DNA of 9,597 nt from assembly GCA_014894735.1 (NCBI GenBank), contig JADBKX010000008.1:1-9597 (forward strand). The letters are read 5' to 3'. Position numbers and translations under genes: made by a program. Numbering within the stretch: position 1 is the first letter of the stretch; every line of letters starts with the position of its first letter. Origin of the DNA: Candidatus Sediminicultor sextus (lineage in GTDB: Bacteria > Atribacterota > Phoenicimicrobiia > Phoenicimicrobiales > Phoenicimicrobiaceae). Positions 8,529-9,597 of this stretch are shown here, one piece after another. Below the pieces are notes generated by a model. It ran no database searches, was not told the origin of the DNA, and was given only the letters and a program-made list of their open reading frames with translations.

Positions 8529-9597
8529 TTAGCCCTTTTTAATATTTAAAATTAAATTATTTATAATACCTTTAAAATTATTATCTTTTTTAATTTTATT
8601 TTTAATTTTATTACAAGAATGAATAATAGTGGTGTGGTCTTTTCCCCCAAAAGCTCCCCCGATTGAAGTCAAAGAAAGGTCAGTTAATTCCCGGGAAAGA
8701 TAGATAGCCACCTGTCTGGCCAGAACAACATCTTTGGTCCTTTTTTTAGACAACAAAGAATTAACTTTAATAGTATAATAATCTGCTACCGATTTTTGAA
8801 TCTGATCAATAGAAATTTTTTTATTTTCTAAGGGGATAATATCTTTTAATATATTCTGGGCTAAAGAAACAGACAATTCCTTTTTATTGAAAGTAGAAAA
8901 GGCAACTAATTTAGTCAAAGCCCCTTCTAATTGTCTGATATTGGAAGAAATCTTTTCAGCGATAAACGCGATTACTTCAGCAGGCACATTTAAATTTTCT
9001 GCCTGGGCCTTTTTTCTTAAAATGGCAATACGGGTCTCAAGATCAGGAGGCTGAATATCGGTGGTTAATCCCCATTCAAAACGAGATCTTAAACGTTCTT
9101 CTAAAGTAGTAATATCTTTTGGGGGGCAGTCGCTGGTAATTGCTATCTGTTTATTAGACTCATATAAAGTATTAAAAGTATGAAAAAACTCTTCCTGGGT
9201 CCTCTCCTTCCCGGCCAAAAACTGTATGTCATCAATTAATAAAATATCTACATTGCGGTACTTATCGCGAAAGGCAACAGTACGGTCATCTTTTATAGAA
9301 TTAATCAGCTCATTGGTAAATTTTTCTGATGATATATATAATACCTTAGCTTTGGGGTTATGCTGTATTATATAATTACCGATAGCTTGCATCAAGTGAG
9401 TTTTACCTACCCCCACCACCCCATATACAAAAAGCGGATTATAGGCTTTTGCCGGGGACTGGGCTACTGCCAGGCAGGCTGCGTGGGCAAAGCGGTTGTC
9501 GTTCCCTATCACAAAACTGTCGAAAGTATACCTTGGGTTTAAATCAAGGTTGTCATTTTTTATCATATTTTCTGATTTTTTTATTTTCTTTTCAGGA
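8529..9597 (-). CDS. dnaA: Chromosomal replication initiator DnaA (5' end cut off by window edge)
   Basis: DnaA binds oriC and melts it in its ATP form. The frame is open through the right window edge; the ATG at 9566 is not the start, because no ribosome binding site precedes it and domain I is missing. The visible part begins in the charged linker ([11 protein letters not shown]) and enters the AAA+ domain at [16 protein letters not shown]. Counting from that internal Met as 1, Walker A is GVVGVGKT at 49-56, Walker B is ILLIDDIQF at 108-116, sensor 1 is TSDCPP at 144-149, the arginine-finger region is LRSRFEWGL at 159-167 and sensor 2 is [10 protein letters not shown] at 208-217. Domain IV, which reads DnaA boxes, covers about 275-322 with [17 protein letters not shown] and [11 protein letters not shown]. 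Two positions differ from the common form: GVVGVGKT for GGVGLGKT, and Cys for the usual Arg after the sensor 1 Asp. Confidence 0.97.
   Translation of the reverse strand, partial: PEKKIKKSENMIKNDNLDLNPRYTFDSFVIGNDNRFAHAACLAVAQSPAKAYNPLFVYGVVGVGKTHLMQAIGNYIIQHNPKAKVLYISSEKFTNELINSIKDDRTVAFRDKYRNVDILLIDDIQFLAGKERTQEEFFHTFNTLYESNKQIAITSDCPPKDITTLEERLRSRFEWGLTTDIQPPDLETRIAILRKKAQAENLNVPAEVIAFIAEKISSNIRQLEGALTKLVAFSTFNKKELSVSLAQNILKDIIPLENKKISIDQIQKSVADYYTIKVNSLLSKKRTKDVVLARQVAIYLSRELTDLSLTSIGGAFGGKDHTTIIHSCNKIKNKIKKDNNFKGIINNLILNIKKG

Noticed and set aside
9564..9566. ATG at 9566 as the start of dnaA
   Set aside because: No ribosome binding site, the frame stays open to the window edge, and the domain I needed for helicase contact would be missing; the ATG lies in the linker.

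Overview
The window is a chromosome replication-origin neighbourhood from an AT-rich bacterium, read here in reverse. Every gene I can support lies on the minus strand. In transcription order (high to low coordinates) it reads dnaA (5' end cut off), an oriC-type spacer, dnaN, a repeat-rich spacer, recF, dciA (DUF721), gyrB, gyrA, and the first part of an AcoR-type regulator cut off by the left edge. The long plus-strand open frames are shadows of these genes.

The order dnaA-dnaN-recF-(DUF721)-gyrB-gyrA is the ancestral bacterial arrangement around oriC. The GyrB is the short form, and GyrA has a true GyrA box. Low GC, short palindromic and tandem intergenic repeats, and an AcoR-like regulator would fit a low-GC anaerobe such as a clostridial or Atribacterota-like lineage. 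Nothing in the window settles the phylum; this is a guess from style, not a match.

Region by region: 1-598 is the N-terminal regulatory half of a sigma54-type activator. 687-5233 is gyrA and gyrB, 35 bp apart, under a very good sigma70-type promoter at 5330-5358 with an approximately 90-nt leader that folds into a hairpin near the gyrB ribosome binding site. 5397-6850 is dciA and recF, overlapping by ATGA. 6851-7128 is a 278-bp spacer with two palindromic elements and two degenerate tandem repeats. 7129-8295 is dnaN. 8296-8528 is the likely oriC, with one perfect DnaA box, weaker boxes and a run of DnaA-trio-like triplets facing dnaN. 8529-9597 is dnaA from its linker to its C-terminus.

Together the genes cover initiator (DnaA), unwinding site, helicase recruitment (DciA), sliding clamp (DnaN), gap repair (RecF) and the topoisomerase that relieves fork supercoiling (GyrA/GyrB). 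I found no new gene system. The points worth a second look are regulatory or single-residue: the strand-asymmetric gyrB leader hairpin, the DnaA-trio array, an Ile at the quinolone-determining position of GyrA, and the repeat-filled dnaN-recF spacer.
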